Assembly (NCBI GenBank): GCA_963667315.1
Contig: OY763325.1
Span: 1,116,001 to 1,180,000, forward strand
DNA: 64,000 nt
Direction of reading: 5' to 3'
Source of the DNA: DAINPP01 sp963667315
GTDB taxonomy: Bacteria > Thermotogota > Thermotogae > MWEM01
In this document: piece after piece, positions 1 to 8,696 of the stretch
How the letters are laid out: every line of letters starts with the position of its first letter
Position numbering within the stretch: position 1 is the stretch's first letter
Translations under genes and position numbers: made by a program
The notes under the pieces: model-generated
What the model was told of the DNA's origin: nothing
Seen by the model: only the letters and a program-made list of their open reading frames with translations
Databases searched by the model: none

Positions 1-603
1 GAACAGATAAAGCATTTGATTTTGAAAGATTTGTCGTTTAGTATTAAACGAGGATTTTTTCAGTTTCTCCTTTCTTTGGCAGTAATATGGGGTATTGCCT
101 ATAGTGGAAAGACTATATTTTCTTACAGTCTTATGCTCGTACCAGCTTTGTTGTTCGCTGGATTTATTCTTCACAATTGTTATTTAGAAGACAATTATTC
201 CACTCTAACCTTATTAAAATCGTTACCAGTGTCAAAAAAGATGCTTATCCAGGAAAAATTCCTGCTATCACATTTTTTTATCATTATCGGAATAATCGAA
301 ACGTTTATCTTTTATCTCCTTTTACCGGCAATCCCGTTCCCTTTTCAACTGTCACATATTTTCCTTTCTACAGCTGTTATGGAAATTTATTTTGGAGTAT
401 TTCTTTTTCTGTTCTATTGCTTCAGTTTCTTTGCCTCAAGAATCCCTCCAAATGCCCTTGCAATGTCACTGCTGTTCTTACATCTCAACAAAATTGAATT
501 TCAGAGTATAAACATTCCGCTTCCCCTTGCCACGTTAATCCTTGTTGCATCATTGATTATTAATTATCTGTTGATGACGATAAGCATCAAAAAAATGAGG
601 TAA
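1..603 (+). CDS. ABC-2 type membrane protein, paralogue 1 of 4 (5' end cut)
   Basis: Hydrophobic protein of about 200 residues with about six predicted membrane segments, resembling the short ABC-2 transporter permeases (ABC2_membrane_5 type) that act with a separate ATPase. A cytoplasmic loop after the second segment carries the block YLEDNYST-LKSLPVSKK-EKFLLS, shared with the next three genes. The reading frame is open to base 1, and bases 1-6 match the codons right after the TTG-ACG start of the next paralogue. The true start therefore probably lies 6 bases outside the window rather than at the TTG at 16. No ATPase partner is visible here; it may lie upstream. Function as a transporter subunit is inferred from family resemblance. 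Confidence 0.75.
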   Translation, partial: EQIKHLILKDLSFSIKRGFFQFLLSLAVIWGIAYSGKTIFSYSLMLVPALLFAGFILHNCYLEDNYSTLTLLKSLPVSKKMLIQEKFLLSHFFIIIGIIETFIFYLLLPAIPFPFQLSHIFLSTAVMEIYFGVFLFLFYCFSFFASRIPPNALAMSLLFLHLNKIEFQSINIPLPLATLILVASLIINYLLMTISIKKMR

Positions 604-655
604 AAAAATTGCTTCTAATTCTTATATTAAAAGTTTCTGGACTAGGAGGACAACA

Positions 656-1264
656 TTGACGGAACAGTTAAAATATCTAATTTTGAAAGATTTGTCGTTC
701 AGATTTAAAATTGGTCTTCTTGAGTTTCTTTTGCCCTGGATATTGATAGGGGCTATTGTAGAAGGCAGCAAAACTTTTGCTTCATATATTATCTTTTTTT
801 TACCCGCTGCTCTATTTACCGGTTTCATTATGTTCAATTGCTACTTGGAAGATAATTATTCCACTTTGAACTTTTTAAAATCATTACCGGTTTCAAAAAA
901 ATTGCTCATTCGTGAGAAATTCCTGTTATCACAGCTTTTTATTATAATTGGAATAATAGAAATATATATCTTTTATCTCCTTTTACCGGGAATTCCATTT
1001 CCATTTCAACTATCACATCTTTTCATTTATACAGCCGTTATGGAAATCTATTTCGGTTCTTATCTTTATTTGTTCTATTGCGTCAATTTTTTTGCTTCGA
1101 GAATTCCTCCAAATATTTATGGTTGTTTAATCATATTGTTGTCCCACAGTGGAATCGAGTTTCAAACTATAAGTGTTTCACCTCCTCTTGCCGCAGTCAT
1201 TATGGTGGCTTCGTTGATCATTAACTATTTGCTGATGACGATAAGCATCAAAAAAATGAGGTGA
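656..1264 (+). CDS. ABC-2 type membrane protein, paralogue 2 of 4
   Basis: 202 residues, starting at TTG with AGGAGGA at 644-650 at good spacing. It is very similar to the preceding gene along its whole length, including the loop YLEDNYST-LKSLPVSKK-REKFLLSQ and the C-terminal end LLMTISIKKMR, so the pair looks like a fairly recent tandem duplication. About six membrane segments. Probably the membrane part of an ABC exporter of the ABC2_membrane_5 type; the substrate cannot be told. It lies in one operon with its three paralogues (intergenic gap 52 bases upstream, 6 downstream). Confidence 0.75.
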   Translation: MTEQLKYLILKDLSFRFKIGLLEFLLPWILIGAIVEGSKTFASYIIFFLPAALFTGFIMFNCYLEDNYSTLNFLKSLPVSKKLLIREKFLLSQLFIIIGIIEIYIFYLLLPGIPFPFQLSHLFIYTAVMEIYFGSYLYLFYCVNFFASRIPPNIYGCLIILLSHSGIEFQTISVSPPLAAVIMVASLIINYLLMTISIKKMR

Positions 1265-1270
1265 TAAGTG

Positions 1271-1888
1271 TTGACTCAAAATCATGCATCGATGATTATC
1301 AATCTGATAAAAAAAGATTTTTCTTTTGTCATTATATTGCTACTTGTTTTTTCTACCTCTTCATTAATGTTTATCGTATATGTTCAGACAACACATCCAC
1401 TCAAGGATACCATTTTATTTATGCTGCCACTTTGGTATTTCACAGCTGTAATCGTTAAGATGTGTTATATAGAAGATAAATATTCCACATCAACATTTTT
1501 AAAATCCTTACCAGTATCAAAAAAGCTCCTTGTTCTAGAGAAATTCATATTATCACAAATTCTCCTCTTGATCGGTATTGTTGAAACGGTTATCATGTAT
1601 CTGTTTTTTCCAACTGCCATTTTCCCACTCAACCTGTCGCAAATTTTATTGGAAATTGCATATGTAGAATTGTATTTTGGAAGCTATTTGTATGTCTTTT
1701 TCAGATTTACCTATTTCACTGCCAAACTCCCACAGAATTTAATTATAGGTACCTGGTTTTGCCTTTACATGAATAGAATCACATTTGATTCACTGACTAT
1801 ACCACTGTATTATGCAATTCTCATCTTCATCGCTTCACTTGGAAGCGTTTACCTGTTTATGAAATTGAGTATCAAACATATGAGATAA
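1271..1888 (+). CDS. ABC-2 type membrane protein, paralogue 3 of 4
   Basis: About 205 residues. I favour the TTG at 1271 over the GTG at 1268: the other copies start TTG-AC, and GAGGTG at 1257-1262 is then correctly spaced. The loop motif is conserved as YIEDKYST-LKSLPVSKK-LEKFILSQ, and the C-terminus ends in a short basic tail (SIKHMR). Sequence is more diverged from copies 1 and 2 than these are from each other. Likely a permease subunit working with the neighbouring paralogues and an ATPase not seen in the window. Confidence 0.7.
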   Translation: MTQNHASMIINLIKKDFSFVIILLLVFSTSSLMFIVYVQTTHPLKDTILFMLPLWYFTAVIVKMCYIEDKYSTSTFLKSLPVSKKLLVLEKFILSQILLLIGIVETVIMYLFFPTAIFPLNLSQILLEIAYVELYFGSYLYVFFRFTYFTAKLPQNLIIGTWFCLYMNRITFDSLTIPLYYAILIFIASLGSVYLFMKLSIKHMR

Positions 1889-1900
1889 AAGGAGAAAAAT

Positions 1901-2518
1901 TTGACAATAATCAAAGCATTGCTATTAAAAGATTTGACGTTCAACTTAAAATATATTCTTCTGCTCTTTTTTTGCTCTTTTGGTTTAGTCCACACAATAT
2001 ACGGTGGTCATCGTTTCGGGCAAGATATCTCATTATTTATGTTTGTGGGATTGTTTTTCTCATCGGTTATCATCAAGATGACTTATATCGAAGATGGTTA
2101 TTCAACAGATACACTTTTAAAGTCTTTACCCATCTCAAAAGAACATCTGATAAAAGAAAAATTCATACTGGCACAATTAGTGCTCATCTTTGGATTAGTT
2201 CAAAACACTCTGATCTATCTCTTTTTACCTCAAATTCATTTTCCATTGGGAATTCCGGAATTTTTCCTGGCATTAACCTATCTTGAGCTTTATTTTGGAC
2301 TATACCTCTATTTATTCTTCAGATTCGATTATTCCGTGGCATATTTCGTTCCAGGTCTTTTCCTGGGTGGAATATACGGTTTATATTTCAGTGGAAATTC
2401 AATTCATACTCTTCAATTTCACCCTGTTATTTCCATCGTAATATTTGTTTTTTCACTCTTTGTTAATTATCTGCTGATGAACACAAGTATAAAATATCTG
2501 AAAAAACTGACTGATTAA
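1901..2518 (+). CDS. ABC-2 type membrane protein, paralogue 4 of 4
   Basis: 205 residues from TTG at 1901 behind AAGGAG (1889-1894). Same architecture as the three preceding genes: about six membrane helices and the conserved loop YIEDGYST-LKSLPISKE-KEKFILAQ. It is the last gene of the array; its stop overlaps the end of the convergent nitrilase-family gene by 4 bases, so no room is left for a separate terminator. Transporter role inferred from family likeness; no substrate can be assigned. Confidence 0.7.
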   Translation: MTIIKALLLKDLTFNLKYILLLFFCSFGLVHTIYGGHRFGQDISLFMFVGLFFSSVIIKMTYIEDGYSTDTLLKSLPISKEHLIKEKFILAQLVLIFGLVQNTLIYLFLPQIHFPLGIPEFFLALTYLELYFGLYLYLFFRFDYSVAYFVPGLFLGGIYGLYFSGNSIHTLQFHPVISIVIFVFSLFVNYLLMNTSIKYLKKLTD

Positions 2519-3312
2519 ACAAACCGCCTTGAATTCTCAGCAATTCCTTTCTGTCCAAAAGACAACTCTGCTGGAAGAAAATCATAAACCAATATAGATT
2601 CCTCATTTACTGGTGCTTCAGTTATCACTTCTCCGTTGTTTCCAATTACCGCCGTTGGAGCAGTCTGATAACCCGAAATCGTGTTAACCGAGACCACGGT
2701 CATGATGTTTTCTACAGCTCGTGTCCTCAGATGAGCTTTTATCAAATCGTATCGTTCAGGTGACGGTTTGTTCTGAACATCACAAAAACTAACGAAGCAT
2801 AATTGTACTCCTGAAGTAAAACAATCTCTGAAGCATTCCGGAAAACGGATGTCGAAACAAATACGGAATGCGATTTTTATGCCATCAATTTTAAAAATCC
2901 CTTTCTTTTGGCCTGGTTTAAAATTTTCAGTCCCCCAGCCCCACAACGCTTTTTTATCATAAAATCCCATGATAGTTCCTTCGGATGAAATGAGGCAGAT
3001 AGAATTATAATAATCAGCGTCATCTTTTCTAATCATTCCTAACGCGGTATACATGTTGAATTTTTTAGCTGCCTGACAGATTTCCGATAAAGCCGTTTCC
3101 ATCTCCTGAAAATCAATTGAATCTCTGCTTTCCACTTCAAGTGGCGGATAACCGCAAAGGGCACATTCCTGAAAGACCGTCAGACGAACTTGTTCCGTTG
3201 CAGCTTTTTCCATGCCGTTTAATATATGATTTAGATTATTTTTTATATCCCCACTGCCTTTAAATTGATAAACTCCGATTTTCATAGTGTTATCGGTTAG
3301 CTTTACAACCAA
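2515..3312 (-). CDS. carbon-nitrogen hydrolase (nitrilase superfamily)
   Basis: Cytoplasmic amidase/nitrilase-fold enzyme of about 260 residues, the usual length. The Glu-Lys-Cys triad is visible: Glu in FQECALCGYPP (about residue 49), Lys in YDKKALWGWG, and Cys in FRICFDIRFPE. These enzymes hydrolyse C-N bonds in amides or nitriles; the substrate is unknown. The domain begins at MKIGVYQF (ATG at 3285), but the only good ribosome binding site (AAGGAGAAGG, 3313-3322) sits directly before the TTG at 3312, so either start is possible. It is divergent from the MarR gene; its probable extended -10 (3339-3344) lies near the MarR operator, so co-regulation is plausible. Confidence 0.85.
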   Translation of the reverse strand: MVVKLTDNTMKIGVYQFKGSGDIKNNLNHILNGMEKAATEQVRLTVFQECALCGYPPLEVESRDSIDFQEMETALSEICQAAKKFNMYTALGMIRKDDADYYNSICLISSEGTIMGFYDKKALWGWGTENFKPGQKKGIFKIDGIKIAFRICFDIRFPECFRDCFTSGVQLCFVSFCDVQNKPSPERYDLIKAHLRTRAVENIMTVVSVNTISGYQTAPTAVIGNNGEVITEAPVNEESILVYDFLPAELSFGQKGIAENSRRFV

Positions 3313-3338
3313 CCTTCTCCTTTCAGATTAAGTGTTTA

Positions 3339-3347
3339 AATATATCA
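3339..3347 (-). promoter_or_regulatory. extended -10 promoter of the nitrilase-family gene
   Basis: On the minus strand the sequence reads TGaTATATT, an extended -10 about 25 bases upstream of the ribosome binding site. No good -35 is seen. Placed by motif only. Confidence 0.4.
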
Positions 3348-3363
3348 TGTTTAATAGTTCCCC

Positions 3364-3392
3364 TTGACAATACTTTGATATAAAAGTATAAT
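3364..3392 (+). promoter_or_regulatory. sigma70 promoter of the MarR operon
   Basis: Perfect consensus boxes: TTGACA at 3364-3369, 17-base spacer, TATAAT at 3387-3392. The start codon at 3399 is where transcription should begin, so the message is predicted to be leaderless; no ribosome binding site is visible before the ATG. Confidence 0.85.
3370..3389 (+). promoter_or_regulatory. probable MarR operator (20-bp near-palindrome)
   Basis: ATACTTTgATATAAAAGTAT fills the spacer between -35 and -10 and overlaps the -10. It has 7-base inverted arms. The same element, as a perfect palindrome with one base changed, occupies the same place in a promoter at 63766-63785. The position is ideal for repression by the adjacent MarR protein; binding is inferred. 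Confidence 0.75.
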
Positions 3393-3398
3393 CGTACT

Positions 3399-3842
3399 AT
3401 GAAGATAGATGGAACGGTATCGAGAATTTCTCGAATAAGGGATTATGCTAACAGAATTATTATCAGGGAATTGAAGGAGATGGGTTATACGGAAATAGCG
3501 CCATCTCACGGGGATATTATCTCAGTTTTGATACACAGAGGGGAGATGACAAAAACAGAATTGGCAAATGCCATCAATCGTGATCGCTCAACGGTTACGG
3601 TTTTGTTGAAAAAACTTGAGAAACTGGATTTTATCGCCACACGTGTAAACGAAGCGGACAGCAGGTCGGCAATCGTTTATCTGACAGAAAAGGGGATTGG
3701 TATGAAAAAGGCTTTCCTTGAGATATCGGAAAAGCTTTACGAAATCCAGTACAAAAACATGAACGAAGATCAGATAAATGCTTTAAAATCAGGTCTTGAA
3801 CAGTTATATAGAAACTTCAAAACGGAGGCAGACGATGCTTAA
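3399..3842 (+). CDS. MarR family transcriptional regulator
   Basis: 147-residue winged-helix dimeric regulator of standard MarR length. The DNA-binding region runs from about residue 45 to 100: MTKTELANAINRDRSTVTVL is helix-turn-helix, followed by the wing with the diagnostic DSRS (residues about 87-90). N- and C-terminal helices form the dimer. The ATG sits at the predicted transcription start, so translation is likely leaderless. It overlaps the downstream PNPOx/ferredoxin gene by 8 bases. It probably represses its own operon through the palindrome at 3370-3389 and the promoter at 63763-63791. The inducing ligand is unknown. Confidence 0.9.
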   Translation: MKIDGTVSRISRIRDYANRIIIRELKEMGYTEIAPSHGDIISVLIHRGEMTKTELANAINRDRSTVTVLLKKLEKLDFIATRVNEADSRSAIVYLTEKGIGMKKAFLEISEKLYEIQYKNMNEDQINALKSGLEQLYRNFKTEADDA

Positions 3843-4443
3843 GGCATTTGAAATGTTAAAAGAGATGAGATCCGTCGTGATGTGTAATGTGGAAAACAAT
3901 ATTCCACATTCGAGGATTATTGACATTCTCAACTGTGATGAAGAGGGAATATATTTTCTTTCCTGTAAACCTAAGCAATTTTACAAACAGATTGTAGAAA
4001 GTGGGAAGATATCCGTGACAGGGATGAACAAGGATTATGTTCAGGTTAGAGTAGAGGGTGAAGTCAAAAGGATTGAAGACGAAGTTCTCGAAAGGATGTT
4101 TGACGACGACCCTTCTTTAAACGATCTGTTTCCCGAAAGGACTCAATATAATAACTTCTCACTTTTTAAAATCCACAAAGGGAAAGGAGAAATCTTTGAT
4201 CTTTCAGGAAGAGAGAGGAAGATGAAAAGGGAAAGATTTGCCTTTGGAGGCGATATGGTAAATCCGGCAGGGTGTAAAATCACCGAAAAATGCATCTCAT
4301 GTGGTGCCTGTAAGACCGTATGTCCGTTTGATGCCATAACGGAAGGGGTCCCATATTCAATAAACCCTCATTTCTGCGATGAATGTGGCGTTTGCCATTC
4401 AGTCTGCCCGGTTCAGGCGATTGAGACACCAACAGGTTTATGA
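3835..4443 (+). CDS. pyridoxamine 5'-phosphate oxidase-like / 4Fe-4S ferredoxin fusion
   Basis: 202-residue protein with an N-terminal FMN-binding split-barrel-like part (residues about 1-120) and two C-terminal 4Fe-4S motifs: CISCGACKTVCP and CDECGVCHSVCP. Such fusions are probable flavin/iron-sulfur redox proteins of anaerobes; the substrate is unknown. Start chosen at ATG 3835 because GGAGG (3824-3828) is correctly placed; an earlier in-frame ATG at 3796 lies inside the MarR gene without a binding site. It is translationally coupled to MarR and so should be auto-regulated with it. Confidence 0.85.
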   Translation: MLKAFEMLKEMRSVVMCNVENNIPHSRIIDILNCDEEGIYFLSCKPKQFYKQIVESGKISVTGMNKDYVQVRVEGEVKRIEDEVLERMFDDDPSLNDLFPERTQYNNFSLFKIHKGKGEIFDLSGRERKMKRERFAFGGDMVNPAGCKITEKCISCGACKTVCPFDAITEGVPYSINPHFCDECGVCHSVCPVQAIETPTGL

Positions 4444-4486
4444 TATTGTGAAAGATTTCTTAAATACAAATAAATCCAATTTGTTG

Positions 4487-4495
4487 TGATATAAT
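4487..4495 (+). promoter_or_regulatory. extended -10 promoter of the yitT-like gene
   Basis: TGaTATAAT, an ideal extended -10, 25 bases before the start codon. No clear -35. Confidence 0.6.
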
Positions 4496-4520
4496 CGCCA
4501 CGCATTCAGGGGGTGATTGT

Positions 4521-5378
4521 ATGAAAAAGGCAATTTTAAGGGAATACATTTTGTCAACAATTGGAGCGACACTAACGGCTATCGGACTGGTTTCGTTTTT
4601 GATTCCACATAATATCGCTTGTGGTGGTGCCAGTGGTATTGCAATCGTTCTGAGTAATTTTATCGATGTGCCAATCGGTGTACTGCTTTATTTTATCAAC
4701 GGCATACTGTTCCTGGTATCTTTTCTCGTCATTGGAAAAGAATTTGGGATTAGAAGCCTTTATTGTACATTTCTGCTGAATTTCCTGGTTGACTTTTTCG
4801 ACAGAATAGTACCAATTCCGGCTTATACCGGAAATGATCTGTTTCTGACCATTTTCTTCGGAGTTGTCATTTCCGCAGTGGGGATGGCGATCACATTTTC
4901 ACAAAATTCATCAACCGGCGGAACGGATATCATTGCACGTATTCTCAACAAGTATTTCGGAACGGCGATGGGAACTTCATTGCTGTTGATTGACCTTTTT
5001 GTCGGACTTGCAGCCGGAGTCGCCTTCAATCCGACGATCGGTATGTATTCAATCGTTGGCGTTATCCTCAACGGATTAACCATTGATTATATTATCAAGA
5101 TGATCGACAACCATATCACATTAACCATCATCTCAAACAAGGAAGCGGAAATTGTTGATTATATCACACAGAAACTGAAACGTGGTGCCTCGTTTATCAA
5201 AGGTGAAGGAGTTTATACGGCAACGGAGAAAAATATGGTTTATGTCGCATTGAAAAGAAAAGAGATGGGAGAAATCATTCGACACATCAGAATCATTGAC
5301 CAGAAGGCTTTCATCATCGCGCAGGAAGCCTCACATGTCATCGGTGAAGGGTTTAAAAATATCACAAAGATTTTCTAA
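4521..5378 (+). CDS. YitT family membrane protein (DUF161/DUF2179)
   Basis: 285 residues with about six membrane helices in the first 200 residues (repeat-containing DUF161 region, with conserved glycine-rich stretches GGASGIAIVLSN and NSSTGGTDIIARI) and a soluble C-terminal DUF2179 domain (about 205-280: RGASFIKGEGVYTATEKNMVY). Widespread in Bacillota and other anaerobes; function undetermined, probably transport. Ribosome binding site GGGGGTGAT lies before ATG 4521. It has its own promoter and a strong terminator, so it is monocistronic. Confidence 0.9.
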   Translation: MKKAILREYILSTIGATLTAIGLVSFLIPHNIACGGASGIAIVLSNFIDVPIGVLLYFINGILFLVSFLVIGKEFGIRSLYCTFLLNFLVDFFDRIVPIPAYTGNDLFLTIFFGVVISAVGMAITFSQNSSTGGTDIIARILNKYFGTAMGTSLLLIDLFVGLAAGVAFNPTIGMYSIVGVILNGLTIDYIIKMIDNHITLTIISNKEAEIVDYITQKLKRGASFIKGEGVYTATEKNMVYVALKRKEMGEIIRHIRIIDQKAFIIAQEASHVIGEGFKNITKIF

Positions 5379-5394
5379 TCGCAATTGGTTAATC

Positions 5395-5428
5395 AAAAAG
5401 CGGAAGATCATTCATTCTTCCGCTTTTT
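5395..5428. terminator. bidirectional intrinsic terminator
   Basis: 13-bp perfect stem (AAAAAGCGGAAGA / TCTTCCGCTTTTT) with an 8-base loop; T-run on both strands. It ends the yitT-like gene (plus) and the lipoprotein gene (minus). Confidence 0.9.
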
Positions 5429-5447
5429 CTCTTTCTACTTTCCTTCT

Positions 5448-7076
5448 TTACATTCCCAAAAGAGTGAATGACGTTGGATCACTGTAAGTCGATGAGCCCT
5501 GTTCGTCAAACGCTTCCACCGTCCAATAATACGTTTTAGTCCCCTCAAGCGTGTTAAAAAAGAGATGATTTGTACTCAATTCCGTTGCTATCGGTGTTGT
5601 AAAACTCGTATTTTCTGAAATATACAAATTGTACATCACACTTCCCTCTATATCCGTTGATTCTGTCCAGTCAAAGAATAAATCGTTCTCTCCGATATTA
5701 TCACCATTCGCCGGAAAGAGGTTAACCGGTTTGGTCGGGAGATTATTTGTCGGTGTCGGTTCTTCAGGAGGAACATATCCGGCCGTCGTAAAGCTTACAA
5801 CGCGACTTTCAGATTCGTATCCATCAACATTTCGTGCGTTTATTCTCCAAAAATATTTCTTCCCGCTCTCAAGCTGGTTCAATGTTGTACTCGTCGCATC
5901 AATCCCCGTTCTCTTCAACTGAAGCATATCCTCAGAGTCTCCAACATAGATATCAAAATAGACTTTCATATCGTTCGGATCCCCATTCTTAAGCCAGGAA
6001 AAGGTTACAACGCTCGCTTGTTCAGACGCTCCGTCCGCCGGTGATACAATATCGGGTGCAAAAGGAGACCGTTCATCCTTCGTGACGATATGAAGATCGT
6101 CACTGATATTCACAGCCCCTCCACTTTGCCTCTGTTCAATATAAAAATAATACTCTGTCGAATAATCGAGATTACTGATCGTACAGGCAGTCGATACACC
6201 ACTTTCACCTATAAGGGTAACCGGATGTCCTGCTTCTGCACCATAAACATAATAATCGCCTATAGATCTAACTGAATCAGACCATCTGAGAATAAATGCC
6301 GTGTTGAGATCAACCTGATCCTCAAACGGGAACGCGATATCGATCGTCGGTACAGGTCTACTCCCACAGGTTTTGAAATGACTGACAACACTCTCCACGC
6401 TTTCATTCTCCGTAATATTCCTGGCGACTACTTTCCATGAATACTCCGTATTATAATCAAGCCCCGTCACTTCAAGAGTCGTCGCACTCAAATCATGTGC
6501 ATACTCATCTAAAGATTGATATCTTTCGTTAAAATAAACATCGTAGACAACCGTTCCATCATGGAAGAAATCCGCATCTTCCCATGATAAATACAGATTC
6601 ATCCAGCAATCCTGAGTACCATCGGCAGGCAGGAGCGGAACAGCCGGATCATCCGTATAATCCTGTTCTACAAAAACTTCCCATACTTCTCCACAGGTTG
6701 TTTTATCCAGATCATCCATCGCCTCGACCTTCCAATAATACGTTGTACTCGCCTGTAGTCCTCCAATTAACTTATCCGTGTCCTGAATTCTTTTGTAAAG
6801 GGGTGTTGCAAGCTGTGTCGGATCATTTGAAAGAAAGAAATTATAGACGATATACGCTCCGTCATCATGTGATCGGTTCCACCTGAAAAGAAATACACCA
6901 TCATCAATGATTCCGCCATTTTGCGGACTGATATATGTTGGTGTTGACGGGGGATTATTGACCGCCGGAACCGGAGGAATTACAGGATCCGGTATCTTGG
7001 GTTTTCCTGTACATGAAATCAGAAAGATACTGATTAAAACAACAAGAAAGATCGTCAAAATGCAGGGTTTTTTCAT
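5448..7076 (-). CDS. lipoprotein with five fibronectin type III-like repeats
   Basis: About 542 residues. The N-terminus is a lipoprotein signal: basic start MKKPC, hydrophobic stretch, lipobox LISC with Cys at residue 22, then a Pro-rich linker. After it come about five repeats of 90-100 residues, each ending in the FN3-type Y-x-W-x-V-x-A pattern (for example YYWKVEAMDD, YSWKVVARN, YFWRINARN, YYWTVEAFDE). It is probably a surface-anchored binding protein. No catalytic domain is seen. ATG 7076 is chosen because AGAGG precedes it at proper spacing; the ORF extends three codons upstream to a TTG with no room for a binding site. Confidence 0.8.
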   Translation of the reverse strand: MKKPCILTIFLVVLISIFLISCTGKPKIPDPVIPPVPAVNNPPSTPTYISPQNGGIIDDGVFLFRWNRSHDDGAYIVYNFFLSNDPTQLATPLYKRIQDTDKLIGGLQASTTYYWKVEAMDDLDKTTCGEVWEVFVEQDYTDDPAVPLLPADGTQDCWMNLYLSWEDADFFHDGTVVYDVYFNERYQSLDEYAHDLSATTLEVTGLDYNTEYSWKVVARNITENESVESVVSHFKTCGSRPVPTIDIAFPFEDQVDLNTAFILRWSDSVRSIGDYYVYGAEAGHPVTLIGESGVSTACTISNLDYSTEYYFYIEQRQSGGAVNISDDLHIVTKDERSPFAPDIVSPADGASEQASVVTFSWLKNGDPNDMKVYFDIYVGDSEDMLQLKRTGIDATSTTLNQLESGKKYFWRINARNVDGYESESRVVSFTTAGYVPPEEPTPTNNLPTKPVNLFPANGDNIGENDLFFDWTESTDIEGSVMYNLYISENTSFTTPIATELSTNHLFFNTLEGTKTYYWTVEAFDEQGSSTYSDPTSFTLLGM

Positions 7077-7196
7077 ATCAAACAACCTCTTTTTCTATAG
7101 TATTTAATTTGTTGAATTATAATACCATAATGCCCTTTTTGACGTCTAAGGATTTTTAATTTTGTATTCGGCAAAGATATGTCGATTTTTGAAGTC

Positions 7197-8696
7197 TTAT
7201 TTCTTAATGGCTATTGGACCTTCCTCTTTATTCTCACTGGAATCTTTTGGATACGCTATTCGTTTATGATAAGCCTTTACGATTACACGGGTAAATTCCT
7301 GAACGATTTCTTCGATATCTTTTAATGTCAAACCCGATTCATCCAGTTCTCTCTCAAGGTAAATCCCATTAACAATATCACTGACCAATTCCTGCACCTT
7401 CTGGGGAGTAAGGTTATCAAGACTCTTGACCGCGGCTTCGCAGGAGTCGGCAAGCATAAGGATCCCCGCTTCTTTAAATTGCGGTTTAGGACCTGCATAT
7501 CTGAATTGATCCTCCGTTGTCTCCGGATTTTCGTTCTTTGCCCTCATATAAAAGTACTTTTGTGTTCTTGTCCCATGATGTTGTACAATCAAATCTTCAA
7601 ATAAGATCGGTAATCTGTATTTACCCGCAATTTCAACTCCGAATTTAACATGCTCGGTCAGTACGAGATAACTCATACTGGGTTTCAACCTGTTGTGAGG
7701 GTTGTCATCCGTTTGATTTTCCGTGAAAAATTCAGGTTTTTTGGTCTTACCGATATCATGAAAATACGCACCGACTCTTGCCAGAATTGGGTTAACCCCG
7801 ATTTTTTCTGCCGCTGATTCTGAAAGATTCGAAAGCATGAAACTGTGAAAATAGGTTCCGGGTGCCTTCTGCATTAAATCCTTCAACAAGGTATGATTCA
7901 GATTTCCAAGTTCAAGCATACCGATATTTGAATAGATCCGACTAACCCACTCAACATACGGTAATATTCCGATAACCAATATTGTAGAAATTACAGGTGT
8001 GATAGATACGAGTATGAGCGACTGCATAGCAAATTTTTCAAATCCTGAAAGGATCAGTACCATATACCCAATTAACTTTACAAGCGAAATGATCAATGCA
8101 TAAAATGTTAATTCTATTCTTCTGTCAACATCTGATGTGATATTCGCTGACAGAAATCCCACAACAAGCATTAGAAAGGAGAAAGCGGCATGCGCCGGAA
8201 AAAGGATAACCATTAGTCCGGCGAAGAATACTGAAGAAATCTGACCGGCTTCTTTTCCAAGCAATATGGTGATAAGCGATACCCCGAAGAATGGTGTAAG
8301 TGCTTGATACCCCATATACCTGCCGGCAATAATATTGATAAATCCGGCTACCAGCAGCAGCATATAAAATGTTCTGCCGTATTGATTGTGTATCTGAAAA
8401 AACCTGACCTTTTTGACCACACTTTCGCAAACAACCAGTTCGAGTGTCAGCAGGATGGTAAAGATGAAGAAAAACTTTTTCAAATCCCATTGCCAGGCAA
8501 ATATGACAGACGTCAATGACAGCAGAAGTGAAACGAGAAATGGATCTGTCTTTGCACTTACAAGGAATTTAAAGGCATTTTCCAGTTTTTCAAACCCTTT
8601 ATAAAAAGACAGAGAGGTTTTTTCAGTCTCTCTGTCTTTTTGATTAATGACGCGATTTTTCAGCCTGTTCATAGGCATTGATAATCTCCTTAACAA
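7197..8696 (-). CDS. 7TM-HD phosphohydrolase, short PgpH-like
   Basis: 499 residues. About seven membrane helices (residues about 50-265) are followed by a cytoplasmic HD domain (about 280-480) with the metal ligands H in TYFHSF, HD in YFHDIGK, H in VQHHGT and D in MLADSCEA. Known PgpH/YqfF proteins degrade the second messenger c-di-AMP. They are about 700 residues long because of an extracellular 7TMR-HDED domain after the first helix; that domain is absent here. The gene overlaps phoH by about 50 bases if the first ATG is used (other ATGs at 8678 and 8672). phoH-pgpH is the classical order, but ybeY, which normally follows, is missing. Confidence 0.85.
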   Translation of the reverse strand: MLRRLSMPMNRLKNRVINQKDRETEKTSLSFYKGFEKLENAFKFLVSAKTDPFLVSLLLSLTSVIFAWQWDLKKFFFIFTILLTLELVVCESVVKKVRFFQIHNQYGRTFYMLLLVAGFINIIAGRYMGYQALTPFFGVSLITILLGKEAGQISSVFFAGLMVILFPAHAAFSFLMLVVGFLSANITSDVDRRIELTFYALIISLVKLIGYMVLILSGFEKFAMQSLILVSITPVISTILVIGILPYVEWVSRIYSNIGMLELGNLNHTLLKDLMQKAPGTYFHSFMLSNLSESAAEKIGVNPILARVGAYFHDIGKTKKPEFFTENQTDDNPHNRLKPSMSYLVLTEHVKFGVEIAGKYRLPILFEDLIVQHHGTRTQKYFYMRAKNENPETTEDQFRYAGPKPQFKEAGILMLADSCEAAVKSLDNLTPQKVQELVSDIVNGIYLERELDESGLTLKDIEEIVQEFTRVIVKAYHKRIAYPKDSSENKEEGPIAIKK

